A stretch of 60,114 nt of DNA, taken from positions 1-60,114 of the forward strand of contig DCKO01000022.1 of assembly GCA_002320665.1 (NCBI GenBank), read 5' to 3'. Both the position numbers and the translations under genes were made by a program. This stretch comes from Micavibrio sp. UBA1672 (GTDB lineage: Bacteria > Pseudomonadota > Alphaproteobacteria > Micavibrionales > Micavibrionaceae). Below are positions 43,861 to 52,948 of the stretch, piece after piece (the stretch's first letter is position 1; each line of letters starts with the position of its first letter). Below the pieces are notes generated by a model. It ran no database searches. It saw only the letters and a program-made list of their open reading frames with translations, and was not told where the DNA came from.

Positions 43861-45666
43861 TTACGCGGCTTCTGCGTAGTCGTCCTCTTCGTCTACAAAC
43901 TCACTGTAGCCTTCAAAAGCTTCGGCCTCGATGTCTTCATTATTTTGATTTTTATCAGGGTCAATCGCGGGGAATAAAAAGCCTTGAGGAAGCCAGTCTT
44001 TGGCTTTTTGCTCATCCTCATGAGTTGCGCCGTTTTCAAAGATCGCTTTGAAGTGTTTCGCCAAAGATTTGACGATTTCACCTTTTTTGAATTTCTCCAA
44101 ATGCGTCCCGAACAACCGCGTACTACCTGTTTCTTTGACAATATCGGCAAGCTGCTCTTTGTTTCTGCGTTTCAGAAATTCTTCATCGGCGTACCAGTGA
44201 TTTCGCATATCAATCCCCAGATCAACGGCAACGCGGTTAAACAGGCTATTTTGGTTGGTATCAAGCCTATCCGTATTGCCTTGCCCGAAACAAAGCGTGG
44301 TGAGAAACACATGCAGCCTGTCCAGATCATCATCCGAGAGGGACTTCACAGCTTCATACCACAGGGTCGGGCTGCCATGCTGTTTAATCAGTGACACACA
44401 GGCATCCCCGTTCATAGCCTGTAAATCCTTACCCAAAAGCTGTGAGAGGATCTTCGCTTCCTCTTCAATCACAAGCCACGCGGGGCAGGGGGCGGCTTCA
44501 TTGTCAAAATGTGACAGGGCTTTATGCGGCTCCAGAACAATCTTTCTTACCCAATCCCCGCCGCCAATCATCTGCGCGACTGCCGCTTCCTTCGCAATGC
44601 GGCGATTTTTTACCATTTCGCATTGCACTGCTAAAGTCTTGTGCATGGCGATATATTCAAGAGTAGGGCGATTGTAGGTGGGTTTTGATTTAGCTTCAAC
44701 AAAGGGATTTCCTGTCGTTTCTTCCTTTGTTTTCCTGTCCAGTGCCTTATCGACAAGCCCTTCGTGCAGCTCGACACGTCCATTGGCAAAAACCCGAATA
44801 ACAACCCCGCCTTTTTCAACGTCTTCCATATCCGCATCACGGTACTGCCATGCATTGAAGTCATATCCTTCAACAATCTCGACTGGTGAAAAACCTTGCG
44901 TCTCGTATTCAGCTTTGAGATTTTCTATAGCTTGCTCTTGCAAAGACAAAAACTGTTCAAAATCGTCAAAATACGTTGATTCATCATCTGCAAAAAGGTC
45001 ACTTGTATATGTTCCTGAATATAACTCTCTATCAAAAATTGCCATGGCAACATTAGCTTTGGTATTAGTCAATCTCTGTCTGATACTTGAAGCATTAAGA
45101 TTTGTGCCACCATCAACAATATTACGTTGTTCCTCGTGGCTACCAAGTGTAAGCGCTTCGCCCTGTGACAATGTGATTTCATCGGCGCGTAAAGCCGCCT
45201 TTGCTTCATCACACAAGTCAGCCAGAGCCACGCGGCGTTTAATCACACCGAGAGATAGCCCCGTTTTGGCGGACACATCATCTATATTTTCGCCAGAGCC
45301 GAGGAGGAGGGCGATAGCTTCTGCTTCATCCATCGGGTGCATATCCTCACGTTGCAGATTTTCAACCGTGGCAAGACGAAGCTTTTCATCCTTTGTAAGC
45401 CCTTCGCGGATGTCTACCGCAACCTCATAATCGTCAGCTAGTGCGCCTTGCTCCTGCAACAAACACAAAGCACGATAACGGCGTTCACCGCTGATAATCT
45501 CGTAATTCTTCTTTTTGCCCTTGGGCTTGAAGACGACAAGATTTTGCAAAAGCCCGTCCTGTTTGATGCTTTGCGCTAATCCTGTGATAGACGCATCATC
45601 AAAGCCGCTGCGCGGATTGTTTGCTGATGGGATGATTTGTGAAAGTTTTAATGTTTGCAATGTCAT
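43861..45666 (-). CDS. ParB/Srx-domain plasmid protein
   Basis: The 601-residue protein begins with a ParB N-domain: LSQIIPSANNPRSGFDDASI, then GERRYRALCLL (catalytic CTP/nuclease box, about 62-72) and ENLQREDMHPMDEAEAIALL. A KorB-like helix-turn-helix follows (GLSLGVIKRRVALADL). The long C-terminal part is acidic and helical. Long ParB proteins of this kind are common on alphaproteobacterial plasmids near ardC and may act as regulators or nucleases rather than in segregation. Partition itself may be done by the parA pair at 41.3-42.1 kb. Confidence 0.88.
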   Translation of the reverse strand: MTLQTLKLSQIIPSANNPRSGFDDASITGLAQSIKQDGLLQNLVVFKPKGKKKNYEIISGERRYRALCLLQEQGALADDYEVAVDIREGLTKDEKLRLATVENLQREDMHPMDEAEAIALLLGSGENIDDVSAKTGLSLGVIKRRVALADLCDEAKAALRADEITLSQGEALTLGSHEEQRNIVDGGTNLNASSIRQRLTNTKANVAMAIFDRELYSGTYTSDLFADDESTYFDDFEQFLSLQEQAIENLKAEYETQGFSPVEIVEGYDFNAWQYRDADMEDVEKGGVVIRVFANGRVELHEGLVDKALDRKTKEETTGNPFVEAKSKPTYNRPTLEYIAMHKTLAVQCEMVKNRRIAKEAAVAQMIGGGDWVRKIVLEPHKALSHFDNEAAPCPAWLVIEEEAKILSQLLGKDLQAMNGDACVSLIKQHGSPTLWYEAVKSLSDDDLDRLHVFLTTLCFGQGNTDRLDTNQNSLFNRVAVDLGIDMRNHWYADEEFLKRRNKEQLADIVKETGSTRLFGTHLEKFKKGEIVKSLAKHFKAIFENGATHEDEQKAKDWLPQGFLFPAIDPDKNQNNEDIEAEAFEGYSEFVDEEDDYAEAA

Positions 45667-45955
45667 AGTTTTGCTCCTGTTTTTGCGTTTAAGTTAAAAG
45701 TGCCTCGCACTTCTTTTCCTAAAATCAAAAGCCAGGAGAATTTGTCAGAGTGGAATCGGCGAAATTTTATCTGTCTTTTCTAGCCTGCGACGAAAAGCAA
45801 TAAAATTTTGATCTATTCAACTTGATAAATTCGGGCGGCACGCCCATATATGCACCTTTTTCTCTATCGGTGCTAAAAATTGACACACATACGCATCTTC
45901 TCTACATAAATATGGCAAGTAAATGTATTTTCTTCTAGAACAGCAGGACAATCAT
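45667..45955. promoter_or_regulatory. Leader and divergent promoter region of the ParB-like gene
   Basis: This 289-bp gap has no ORF of note. AAGTGC-GAG-GCACTT forms a hairpin in the minus-strand leader (about 45699-45713), next to the shared AGGAAAAGAAGTGC motif. The right part is AT-rich and should contain the promoter for the rightward gene at 45956. Confidence 0.4.
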
Positions 45956-46294
45956 ATGACACGTCAAAAAATTCAAGGTATTCAATCTCACGATCAGCAA
46001 AAAATATTAAGCGAGTATCAGTCGGATGCACCGATGGGAACGTGGCAGGGGCGTTTAGACTTCCATGCTTGGGGAAAATCGACAAATTTATTTTGTTATT
46101 TCACAGATATTGCTTCAGGTGATAAGTTTCGTTTATCCGTTTTTTCAAGATCAAACTATGCTCCGTACAATGGAGACGTTTTTTTCGATCAAGAGCCTAC
46201 CGGCGGAATTTTTGAGCTGGAAACAAGCATGACCAAAAACGGTAATATCAAATTAACTTATGCAAAAAAAATCGATCTACCAGAAGTGAAATAA
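45956..46294 (+). CDS. Hypothetical protein
   Basis: ATG 45956 follows AGGACAATCAT. The 112-residue protein includes GTWQGRLDFHAWGKSTNLFC and GDVFFDQEPTGGIFEL and is rich in beta-prone residues. It has no signal peptide. It is the only rightward gene among leftward backbone genes here. The function is unknown. Confidence 0.6.
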   Translation: MTRQKIQGIQSHDQQKILSEYQSDAPMGTWQGRLDFHAWGKSTNLFCYFTDIASGDKFRLSVFSRSNYAPYNGDVFFDQEPTGGIFELETSMTKNGNIKLTYAKKIDLPEVK

Positions 46295-46406
46295 GAATGC
46301 AACAAACCCCACCAATAGAAAATATCGATTCTGAGCGTCCTCAAGGTACAGTGACACAGCTTTGAATGCTGAGCGTAACGAGAGAGGCCATTATTTTTAG
46401 TTCAAA

Positions 46407-46928
46407 TTACTTATAAGGGTTGTATTTCCGCCAGTTTCGGGGTTGTTGGAAACGACCTTCCCAAACCCCGTTTTTTTGCTCCCGCGCCTGAGTCTCTGCT
46501 TCAGCATAAAATCCTTTGCTGAAATAACGATAATCAATCGCCCAACCTGCCCGAACCATTTCACGGCCAACATCCAGATCACCAATAAAACATCTGGCAA
46601 CGGTGCGCGTTTCTTTTTTGGCCGCCGGCATTCTTTCACAACGCAGATCATGACGACCAATCAGATTTTGCAAATGGACTTTAGCAAGCTGACCACAAGG
46701 ATAATCGCGCCTGTCCTTTTGACAAAACTGCGACAACTCCATAGCATCCACGCCCCAAAGCCGCACTTCTTCGCCGTTCAACACAAAGCTGTCACCATCT
46801 TTGACGTACAAATCATTGGCCGATGCTACGCCGGGCAACACCGAAAACATTGCGATAATAAACCCGCTTATCCACATTTTTCGTGGATGAAATCGGGGGT
46901 TATTTTTTGTGCTATGGTAAGTCATCAT
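46407..46928 (-). CDS. Secreted thermonuclease-like (SNase) protein
   Basis: The 173-residue protein has a signal-like helix (MWISGFIIAMFSVLPGVASA, residues about 18-37) followed by an SNase OB fold: LYVKDGDSFVLNGEEVRLWG, CGQLAKVHLQNLIG and REMVRAGWAIDY. The Arg and Asp/Glu of nuclease sites appear in VRLWGVDAMEL. Such periplasmic nucleases are often encoded next to plasmid transfer genes. It overlaps the next gene by 17 bp. Confidence 0.85.
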   Translation of the reverse strand: MMTYHSTKNNPRFHPRKMWISGFIIAMFSVLPGVASANDLYVKDGDSFVLNGEEVRLWGVDAMELSQFCQKDRRDYPCGQLAKVHLQNLIGRHDLRCERMPAAKKETRTVARCFIGDLDVGREMVRAGWAIDYRYFSKGFYAEAETQAREQKNGVWEGRFQQPRNWRKYNPYK

Positions 46929-47184
46929 ACGCCGCCAAAATGTGTGATATTATAAATTTTGCTTCGTTGTAATCAGCAACAAGCATGGCTTCATTGGCCT
47001 TAAACGCCTGTATCAGCTTTTCCAAAACACTGCGCTCATACATTTCTACCACCAAAGGGCATGATGTCAAAAGCCAAGTGGCATCATCAAAATCTGATTT
47101 TGAAGGACGGTAAAACTCTTGAGGATCGAGGATATTTTTCATCGCTAAAAAATCAGTGATCGCAGGTGTAGCGTTAGCAGACAT
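46912..47184 (-). CDS. Hypothetical protein between repC and the nuclease gene
   Basis: ATG 47184 has a strong CGGAGGAAAGCC upstream, inside the end of repC. The 90-residue protein contains FYRPSKSDFDDATWLLTSC and a helical C-terminus. It has no known domain. Overlaps on both sides show it belongs to the repC transcript. Confidence 0.7.
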   Translation of the reverse strand: MSANATPAITDFLAMKNILDPQEFYRPSKSDFDDATWLLTSCPLVVEMYERSVLEKLIQAFKANEAMLVADYNEAKFIISHILAAYDDLP

Positions 47185-48490
47185 GGCTTTCCTCCGATCT
47201 TTTGAGCAACCCAAACACCGAGCCTTGCAGGTTCAGATCACCTGTTTTGGCGCGGGAAACCATTTTGCGTAAATATCCGCCGGGGTTTCGCACCGGATTT
47301 TCGGGGTCTTGGGCTTTCTGGTCAATAATCATGATACAGATCGCAGCCCCTTCACGGCCAAGCACATCACAGGCATCCCACCACGCCGTTCTGTTAATTC
47401 CAAGGGTAGGGAGGAGGGCATTTGCGGCCTCAATCAGATCCGCCCATGACAAAGCCCGATTATGAAGCGGGATATGATCCTTGAAACGCTCTGAGCAAGA
47501 GTTTACCATCATTTTCCATGAAATATGCTCCATTCCGTAATTCTTGCCTTTTTGCTCTGTTGCAGACTTTCCATCTTCACCGGAGTCTACCTCTTTTGGC
47601 TCAGGACAATCCGCTACGCTTTCCTGAAAGCTAATGGCCGTAGGACTACTTGTATCTGATTTATCAGATTTAGGGGGGGTTGTACTATGTATGTGGCGGC
47701 AATCACTTGCGCCCGTGGCGGAAATATCCTGCGTTATTTCTTGTTTACCCACACTTGCAGCAACCATTTCAAGAGCCTCTGATAACCCTTCCAAAAGCAG
47801 CTTATGATCTTCAATCAGATCCTTCAAGCGCTCCAGTGAGTGATAGCTGCGAATAGAATGGGATATTGCCTCGTAACCATTCTGGACAGCCTGAACGGTA
47901 TCAGACATTTCAGGATAGAGAGAAGCTTCAGCCAGAAGGATACGGATACGGGCGCGATAGGCCGTAATTTTACGCTTACGCTCATTCCACAGCTCTTTAT
48001 ACGCTTCTTTCTCCTCTAAAGCTTGTTCCAGGACGGGGAGCAAAGAGGCGAGGGGGGAGAGATCAACGCCAAAGGCATATTTAATCTCGCCGGTCTCACG
48101 ATCGCGCACACCATATCGCTTGAAATTGCCGGAGTCTTCCCAGGTGAGGGCGCCGAGGCGGTTGAGGGCATTTTCACGGTTACGCACCTGACGCTCGGAA
48201 ATCCCTAAATCCTGCGCCGTTGTAATGACGGCCTGATAACAGATAGGCTGATGGCCTTCTGTCCAGTCCACCTCATTCGTCCGGATCAGGTAATATTCAA
48301 GCATTTCCACCAGCTCAGATGTAAACCCAAGCTCTTTACCGACTTTTTTAATGAGTTTGAGGGCATGAAAGCGATCTACGTTCTCTTCCAGTCCGCAAAA
48401 TTCCTCTGCACTGGTTAAACTTGCCCGAAATTTGGGTGAGCCTAACCGTCCGCCAAATGCACTTGGCGAATGATTCTCTTGTATCTGCAT
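47174..48490 (-). CDS. repC: RepC-family plasmid replication initiator
   Basis: The 438-residue protein has the RepC N-terminal winged-helix region. FHALKLIKKVGKELGFTSEL and MLEYYLIRTNEVDWTEGHQP are followed by DLGISERQVRNRENALNRLG and DSGNFKRYGVRDRETGEI. RepC is the initiator of repABC-type replicons of Alphaproteobacteria. Here it is not directly preceded by repA and repB; parA and the ParB-like gene lie separately at 41.5-45.7 kb. The C-terminal RepC part covers residues about 310-430. Confidence 0.9.
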   Translation of the reverse strand: MQIQENHSPSAFGGRLGSPKFRASLTSAEEFCGLEENVDRFHALKLIKKVGKELGFTSELVEMLEYYLIRTNEVDWTEGHQPICYQAVITTAQDLGISERQVRNRENALNRLGALTWEDSGNFKRYGVRDRETGEIKYAFGVDLSPLASLLPVLEQALEEKEAYKELWNERKRKITAYRARIRILLAEASLYPEMSDTVQAVQNGYEAISHSIRSYHSLERLKDLIEDHKLLLEGLSEALEMVAASVGKQEITQDISATGASDCRHIHSTTPPKSDKSDTSSPTAISFQESVADCPEPKEVDSGEDGKSATEQKGKNYGMEHISWKMMVNSCSERFKDHIPLHNRALSWADLIEAANALLPTLGINRTAWWDACDVLGREGAAICIMIIDQKAQDPENPVRNPGGYLRKMVSRAKTGDLNLQGSVFGLLKRSEESHVC

Positions 48491-49170
48491 GTCGTCATAG
48501 CAATTTAGAGCCTGAAAAAAGGGTGCAAAAAAGGGTAGCGCAAATGCACTTTTTTACTTGTCACCCGATTCGTTCAGTGATATTCTTTTAATTACAGAAT
48601 TAAGAAAGATCACTGATCTTACGCTAGGTCGCTGCTACCAACAGCGGCTTTTGCGTATCTAGGTCTAAATTTTGCTTCTCCTTTCTGTTCATTATATTTC
48701 AATTTAAAAATAGTCCGGATGGACTTTAGGCTGGGATAGGTTGGCGAATGTGAGTAGCCAGACCCTGAACAGCTTTGATCCAGTTTGCACTGATTCTTAA
48801 AACTGTTCGATAAAATGTATCATATTGTATATTTATCCACAACTGAACAGTTTAGCATTTATTTAATAAATGGCTTTTTCAAACAGTTTTGAAGTGTTCA
48901 ATGCGTTTATAACTAACATCACCACATCTTTATCCACAAAGGTTTTCAAGAAAAAGAAGTTTCCAATGATACAATTGGATTGATTCAGGGGATTTTTCTA
49001 ACGGTCGATTTAAATGTGTATTATCGAACGATTTTCTTTTTGAGCAATAATTGTTCTATTGTTCTCAATCAATAGCGCAGAATAAATTTGTTCTGTGTTT
49101 AATTTCACTGATACAAATGCTACAATCATAAAAATTGTTTAATACAACACTACGCTACAAAGAGATTCAG
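48491..49170. other. Candidate origin of replication region
   Basis: This 680-bp non-coding, AT-rich gap follows the repC start. It has two perfect DnaA boxes TTATCCACA (about 48833 and 48931). It also has four related copies of AAACTGTTC/GAACAGTTT between about 48762 and 48900 that look like binding repeats. A further related pair, TTCGATAA at 48808 and TTATCGAA at about 49020, lies nearby. In repABC plasmids oriV often lies in repC, so this may be an additional or alternative origin or a control region. Confidence 0.6.
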
Positions 49171-49686
49171 ATGAAAGTGTCCATTACTAAAGCCGCGAAA
49201 ATGGTGGGTGTTCAACGCTCAACTTTTTACCGTCATGTTAAAGAAAAAGGTATATCTCTGGAGGATACAGATACCAAGCGCCCCAAGGTCGATGTATCTG
49301 AATTAGTGCGCGTATACGGAGATCAACTAAAGACGATTGAGCAAATTGAACAAAAAAAACAGCACAGTAAAAACGATAATGAAACACTATCGAACACTTA
49401 TTTAGAAGAAAAAATAGAGTTTGAAACACTAAAAGAGCGGGTAAAGTATCTTGAGAACCTTCACGATACAGAAAAAAGACGTCTCGAAGAACAAATCGAA
49501 CTCTTGAAAGATATGCTAGAATCCGAAAAGCAAGAACGACAAAAAGCAACCGCTTTATTAACAGATCAAAGGTCAGAGAAAGAAAAAGAAGCTAATCGCC
49601 TAGAAAACCTTGAAAAGGTTGTAGAAAACCTTACAAAACCCAAAGAAAAAAGCTGGTGGCCATTTGGCAGTGGAAAAACAGGATAA
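49171..49686 (+). CDS. DNA-binding coiled-coil plasmid protein
   Basis: ATG 49171 follows AAAGAGATTCAG. The 171-residue protein starts with a helix-turn-helix (VSITKAAKMVGVQRSTFYRH, about 2-21). A long charged coiled coil follows (about 80-155), with a tail LTKPKEKSWWPFGSG. This resembles plasmid mobilisation or entry-exclusion-associated DNA-binding proteins. Lying next to the origin-like region, it may bind there. Confidence 0.65.
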   Translation: MKVSITKAAKMVGVQRSTFYRHVKEKGISLEDTDTKRPKVDVSELVRVYGDQLKTIEQIEQKKQHSKNDNETLSNTYLEEKIEFETLKERVKYLENLHDTEKRRLEEQIELLKDMLESEKQERQKATALLTDQRSEKEKEANRLENLEKVVENLTKPKEKSWWPFGSGKTG

Positions 49687-49691
49687 TAAAA

Positions 49692-49721
49692 CGGGGATCG
49701 CCTCGCATAAGACAATCCCCG
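49692..49721. terminator. Hairpin after the coiled-coil gene
   Basis: CGGGGAT (49692-49698) pairs with ATCCCCG (49715-49721) across a 16-base loop. There is no T-run, so it is a weak terminator or a processing hairpin. Confidence 0.4.
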
Positions 49722-49822
49722 CCCATCAGTTAAGATATTCTAGCGCGTCAACCCTGTGTGGGAAGTAGGGACGCAGCCTACTCATCTTAAACCAATGTTC
49801 ACCCTCTCCGACAAATGCTCTT

Positions 49823-50017
49823 TTAATGATAACATGCGGAGAAATACGGGATTTGCCGCGCATCTTCTAGTGTCAAATGCTCTAAGACCTCTTTCCAATA
49901 CTCAGCGCAAGAAACTTCGCCTGTTTCATAGGCTTGCATAAGACGCATAAGCCTAATAACACTGCGTACAAATTCCATTTCTTCTGGAGAACCACCATGT
50001 TTAAGATCAATCGACAT
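49823..50017 (-). CDS. Small hypothetical protein
   Basis: ATG 50017 lies just after the stop of the upstream secreted gene (TGAGCATG), with GGAAAGGGA inside that gene as ribosome site. The 64-residue protein includes GGSPEEMEFVRSVIRLMRLM and LEHLTLEDARQIPYF and is helical and soluble. Its tight coupling suggests co-expression with the nuclease-like gene, possibly as an immunity or accessory factor. Confidence 0.55.
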   Translation of the reverse strand: MSIDLKHGGSPEEMEFVRSVIRLMRLMQAYETGEVSCAEYWKEVLEHLTLEDARQIPYFSACYH

Positions 50018-50019
50018 GC

Positions 50020-50460
50020 TCAATATCCCTTTCCGCACCATGCAATATTGATTGCACCGGATCTTGGCTGTGCCAAACCCAGTTCCAAAAACAAATATTT
50101 TCCAATATTGATGCCGTCATAATTTATAATTTCTGCCTCCGCTGTGCGTAGATCGGAAGAAGGTAGGGGATTTAGTAGCGTCACACCTTTGGCACCAACC
50201 AAATCTTGAATGGCTTTTGTAACCTGTTGACCAAGACTACGTTCAAATTTGCATTCACCGCTTCGATGCGGAAGCTGATAACCGCGAATTTGAATATTCA
50301 TTTTAATACCTGGCCTGTCAGCACGTTCTACAAGAACTACATTTTGATCGCTTATACCCAAAACTTTTGCAGCAATAGCATGAGAAGAAGGGGGCTGAGC
50401 AAATACTGGCCCGTTTAGTACAAAAAAACATAGACATAAAAATATCAAAATAGTTCGCAT
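50020..50460 (-). CDS. Secreted SNase/OB-fold-like protein
   Basis: ATG 50460 gives a signal peptide (MRTILIFLCLCFFVLNGPVFA). The mature part contains MNIQIRGYQLPHRSGECKFE, VGAKGVTLLNP and IGKYLFLELGLAQPRS ending in a WC motif, like degenerate thermonuclease folds. Catalytic Arg/Glu residues are not obvious, so it may bind rather than cleave. It is a second SNase-like secreted protein on this plasmid, after that at 46407. Confidence 0.6.
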   Translation of the reverse strand: MRTILIFLCLCFFVLNGPVFAQPPSSHAIAAKVLGISDQNVVLVERADRPGIKMNIQIRGYQLPHRSGECKFERSLGQQVTKAIQDLVGAKGVTLLNPLPSSDLRTAEAEIINYDGINIGKYLFLELGLAQPRSGAINIAWCGKGY

Positions 50461-50471
50461 CAACCTGCTCC

Positions 50472-50502
50472 AAAAAAAAGACCACCTGGAAACCGGGTGA
50501 TC
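50472..50502 (-). terminator. Intrinsic terminator on the minus strand
   Basis: GATCACC and GGTGGTC (minus strand) form a 7-bp stem with one wobble, followed by T8 (50472-50479). It lies 12 bp upstream of the SNase-like start, so it ends a transcript arriving from 50503-50814. Confidence 0.8.
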
Positions 50503-50814
50503 GGGAGCGTCCGTCAAGAAACCTCACATAGCAAGGTAGCAGTTTATTTCCTGAACGCCGAGGCATTCAGGTGTTATATTCACCGCCGCCCCGACCAGAA
50601 CAGATCGGTTTGGCTATGTGATTGAGGCGCATGCGCCAGGGACTTGACGAATTTTCCCATGCTGCAATATTTGGCAACACACTTCAGAATCTCAATTCTA
50701 ATAAAAGATTGCAAGCAAAAATCGTTGAAAGATGGCATGATAAGTGAATACTATGACGACACAGCCCCAGCTCAGTTAAACAGATCACGAATTTAATACG
50801 ATAGAAAGAATGCA
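50503..50814 (-). ncRNA. Candidate terminator-ended small RNA or leader region
   Basis: This 312-bp gap has no convincing ORF. It shows CCTGAA/TTCAGG (about 50551-50572), CACATAGC/GCTATGTG (about 50525-50622) and CCGA/TCGG hairpins. With the minus-strand terminator at 50472-50502 this suggests a leftward transcript of roughly 150 bases. The right part must also contain the promoter of the lipoprotein gene at 50815. Confidence 0.45.
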
Positions 50815-51507
50815 ATGAAGAAGTTTTATTTATTAAGTTTTGTTTTTATTCTGGCGGGATGCGTAACAACCAACACTACCGGATTTGTTGATCCAGACTA
50901 TAGAGAGAGCGGTTATGAAATTTCACGCGTTGTCATTCAAGTTAATGGCGCAACAATGGAGGAAACTCAAATCGCCGAACAAAAGCTCTCTGAAAAATTT
51001 AATGCACACAATGTACAAGCTATTAAATTTACGGATATTGTGCCCCCTACTAGGGAATACACACCCAAAAAAACCGCTAGTCTTATAAAGAAAACGGGGG
51101 CTGAAAGCCTATTCTCAATTTATATAGGAAAAGATAAAATTGAATCTTATGTACCCGTTACTTATCATGCCGGCACGACAACGAGCAGTGTGAATACAGT
51201 CGGCAATTATTCGTATGTCACCACCAATACCACACCTGGCTATACTTCTGGCGGATATAGCACTTCAGAGCCAGTTATGACATCTATTTCTAGTTTGACA
51301 GACCTTTCTAAGAATAGGTTAGTGTGGAAAGCAGAAGGCCAAGCTGTAGCAGATTCTTCTCTTTCCTTAACAGAAATTACGTTTGCGGATTTGCTTGTAA
51401 GCACAGGTATAGACGCCATCAATGATCTGGTAGATAAAGGCATTTTACCAGAGGTGATAAAAGAAAAACCAGTGAAACGACAAGAACCGGCCATAGAAAA
51501 GAATTAA
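50815..51507 (+). CDS. Lipoprotein of unknown function
   Basis: The 230-residue protein has the lipobox LAGC at residues 13-16, then a Thr-rich region. AGAAAGAATGCA precedes the ATG. The body contains VVIQVNGATMEETQIAEQKL and a Gly/Tyr/Thr-rich segment (about 125-155) that could be a surface loop, ending in a basic tail. The alpha/beta pattern resembles small outer-membrane lipoproteins related to CsgG- or GNA1162-like folds, but this is only a suggestion. Confidence 0.7.
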   Translation: MKKFYLLSFVFILAGCVTTNTTGFVDPDYRESGYEISRVVIQVNGATMEETQIAEQKLSEKFNAHNVQAIKFTDIVPPTREYTPKKTASLIKKTGAESLFSIYIGKDKIESYVPVTYHAGTTTSSVNTVGNYSYVTTNTTPGYTSGGYSTSEPVMTSISSLTDLSKNRLVWKAEGQAVADSSLSLTEITFADLLVSTGIDAINDLVDKGILPEVIKEKPVKRQEPAIEKN

Positions 51508-51559
51508 GGAACGTATGATTACTTTTTTCTGATATTTGGTCTGTATAGGGAGAAAACCA

Positions 51560-51853
51560 ATGTCTAATGTATCTGTAAAACTCGTTAATCCAAAGTCCAA
51601 GCGTGAACGGAGCTTGGCAGAACAGCACATGGTCGGTGAAAAGGTTGCACGCACTGAGTTGGCAGGATTCATGAATTATCTAATCAAAAAGCATAATCTT
51701 TCCAAAGTTGAACTGGCTGGAGCGCTCATATCCATTGCTTATGGATTATTACGCTCTGGACGCCCTGCCATCCAAGCCAATTCTATGTTCAGGAAACTCG
51801 CCAGTGAAACGCAAAAATTATTCGATTTTAAGAAAGATGATAATGTGCAGTAG
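51560..51853 (+). CDS. Small helical protein, possible regulator
   Basis: ATG 51560 follows GGGAGAAAACC. The 97-residue protein has a basic N-terminus and the helical segments EKVARTELAGFMNYLIKKHN and LSKVELAGALISIAYGLLRS. It precedes the SMEK gene by 29 bp on the same strand. No domain is recognised; a DNA- or protein-binding partner of the SMEK protein is possible. Confidence 0.6.
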   Translation: MSNVSVKLVNPKSKRERSLAEQHMVGEKVARTELAGFMNYLIKKHNLSKVELAGALISIAYGLLRSGRPAIQANSMFRKLASETQKLFDFKKDDNVQ

Positions 51854-51882
51854 TGATGTCCATATCATATTGAGGGGTGTGC

Positions 51883-52914
51883 ATGATAAGTAGAGGGTAT
51901 TTTATAGGGGAGATTGTTGACGGATTGGGCGATATTGCCAATCAAGTATCGACGCGCGGTAAACTTGGCTTGTTTGATCTTAATAAGGTTCTTGAAGATT
52001 TTTTTAAAACCTCCCTAAACCATCTTTACGGCCTGTCTCTGGAAAACCTCAATCAAGATCAAAATAACTATCGGGGTCTTGATCTTGGTGACAAATCAAA
52101 AAAGTGGGCTTTTCAGATCACGGCGGAAAATACGTCTAAAAAAATTAACAACACCCTTACCAAGCTGACAGATCAGCAAATCAACGATTTTCCTGAAATT
52201 AAGGTTCTTATTATAGGAAGGAAACAAACCTCATACACCCTTGACGAAAAGCAGTGCGGACGCTCCAGTTTCAGTAAGGCCGATATATGGGATATAGACA
52301 CTCTTTGTAAACGGTGCATGGATCTTCCCCTTGATGTTCTGCAAACTCTTTACGAGCATGTGCGCTCTGAGCTAACGCGGGTTAAGATCGAATTGGAAAT
52401 CCCCGATCAAGACGGAAAATTTCCTACCAGTATGGCTGATTTTATAGAGTCCGTGCCAAAACCTCAACTCACCGATTGCAAAATTTTTTATGCGTTTTTG
52501 GATGGTCAAGGAATCACTGAGGCTCCGATAGAAGATACACAACAAGACTTCACTCTTTTGTCGGAGTGCCTTGCACAACTCCCAAGGATCACCAGAGAAT
52601 TTCTAGCAGTGATGATCGAACGCCGTGAGACGGAACGCCGACCGGGGATTTCACGGGAGGGTATGGAAATAAACAATGATAAGCTTGAAAGAATATCTAA
52701 CTACCGCGATACAAAAGGTGAGCTTCGCTTGTTGATGGCTTACGATTTTATAAGCTACGACGATCCAGACAATCATCATACTGAAAGCATGTTTTGGCAA
52801 ATTAGCAGCCCTAAAACGTCAGAAGGTTTTCTGGATTTAGTGGTAGATTATTCAGAAGCTAATAACATTCCATTGACTCGGCCTATCGTCAATCTGGATT
52901 TTCGCGATTTTTAA
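51883..52914 (+). CDS. SMEK-domain protein
   Basis: ATG 51883 has GAGGGG at 51872-51877; a GTG two codons earlier is less likely. The 343-residue protein has the N-terminal SMEK pattern: GYFIGEIVDGLGDIANQV, then GLDLGDKSKKWAFQITAENT and SKKINNTLTKL (about 65-97). SMEK domains occur at the N-terminus of defence proteins. The D...Q-x-T core resembles a nuclease-like fold. The C-terminal 200 residues (including ECLAQLPRITREFLAVMIER) carry no NTPase motif and may be an effector or sensor. A defence role is inferred. Confidence 0.75.
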   Translation: MISRGYFIGEIVDGLGDIANQVSTRGKLGLFDLNKVLEDFFKTSLNHLYGLSLENLNQDQNNYRGLDLGDKSKKWAFQITAENTSKKINNTLTKLTDQQINDFPEIKVLIIGRKQTSYTLDEKQCGRSSFSKADIWDIDTLCKRCMDLPLDVLQTLYEHVRSELTRVKIELEIPDQDGKFPTSMADFIESVPKPQLTDCKIFYAFLDGQGITEAPIEDTQQDFTLLSECLAQLPRITREFLAVMIERRETERRPGISREGMEINNDKLERISNYRDTKGELRLLMAYDFISYDDPDNHHTESMFWQISSPKTSEGFLDLVVDYSEANNIPLTRPIVNLDFRDF

Positions 52915-52948
52915 GCATCGCCTGTTTAAATCACAAAAAACTTTCTTC

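Noticed and set aside
44678..45430. A 250-codon rightward frame inside the ParB-like gene
   Set aside because: It is the antisense shadow of a well-supported gene, with a Ser-rich composition typical of such shadows.
47174..48490. Classical repABC operon
   Set aside because: RepC is present, but no repA and repB lie directly upstream on the same strand; partition genes are at 41-46 kb with different neighbours.
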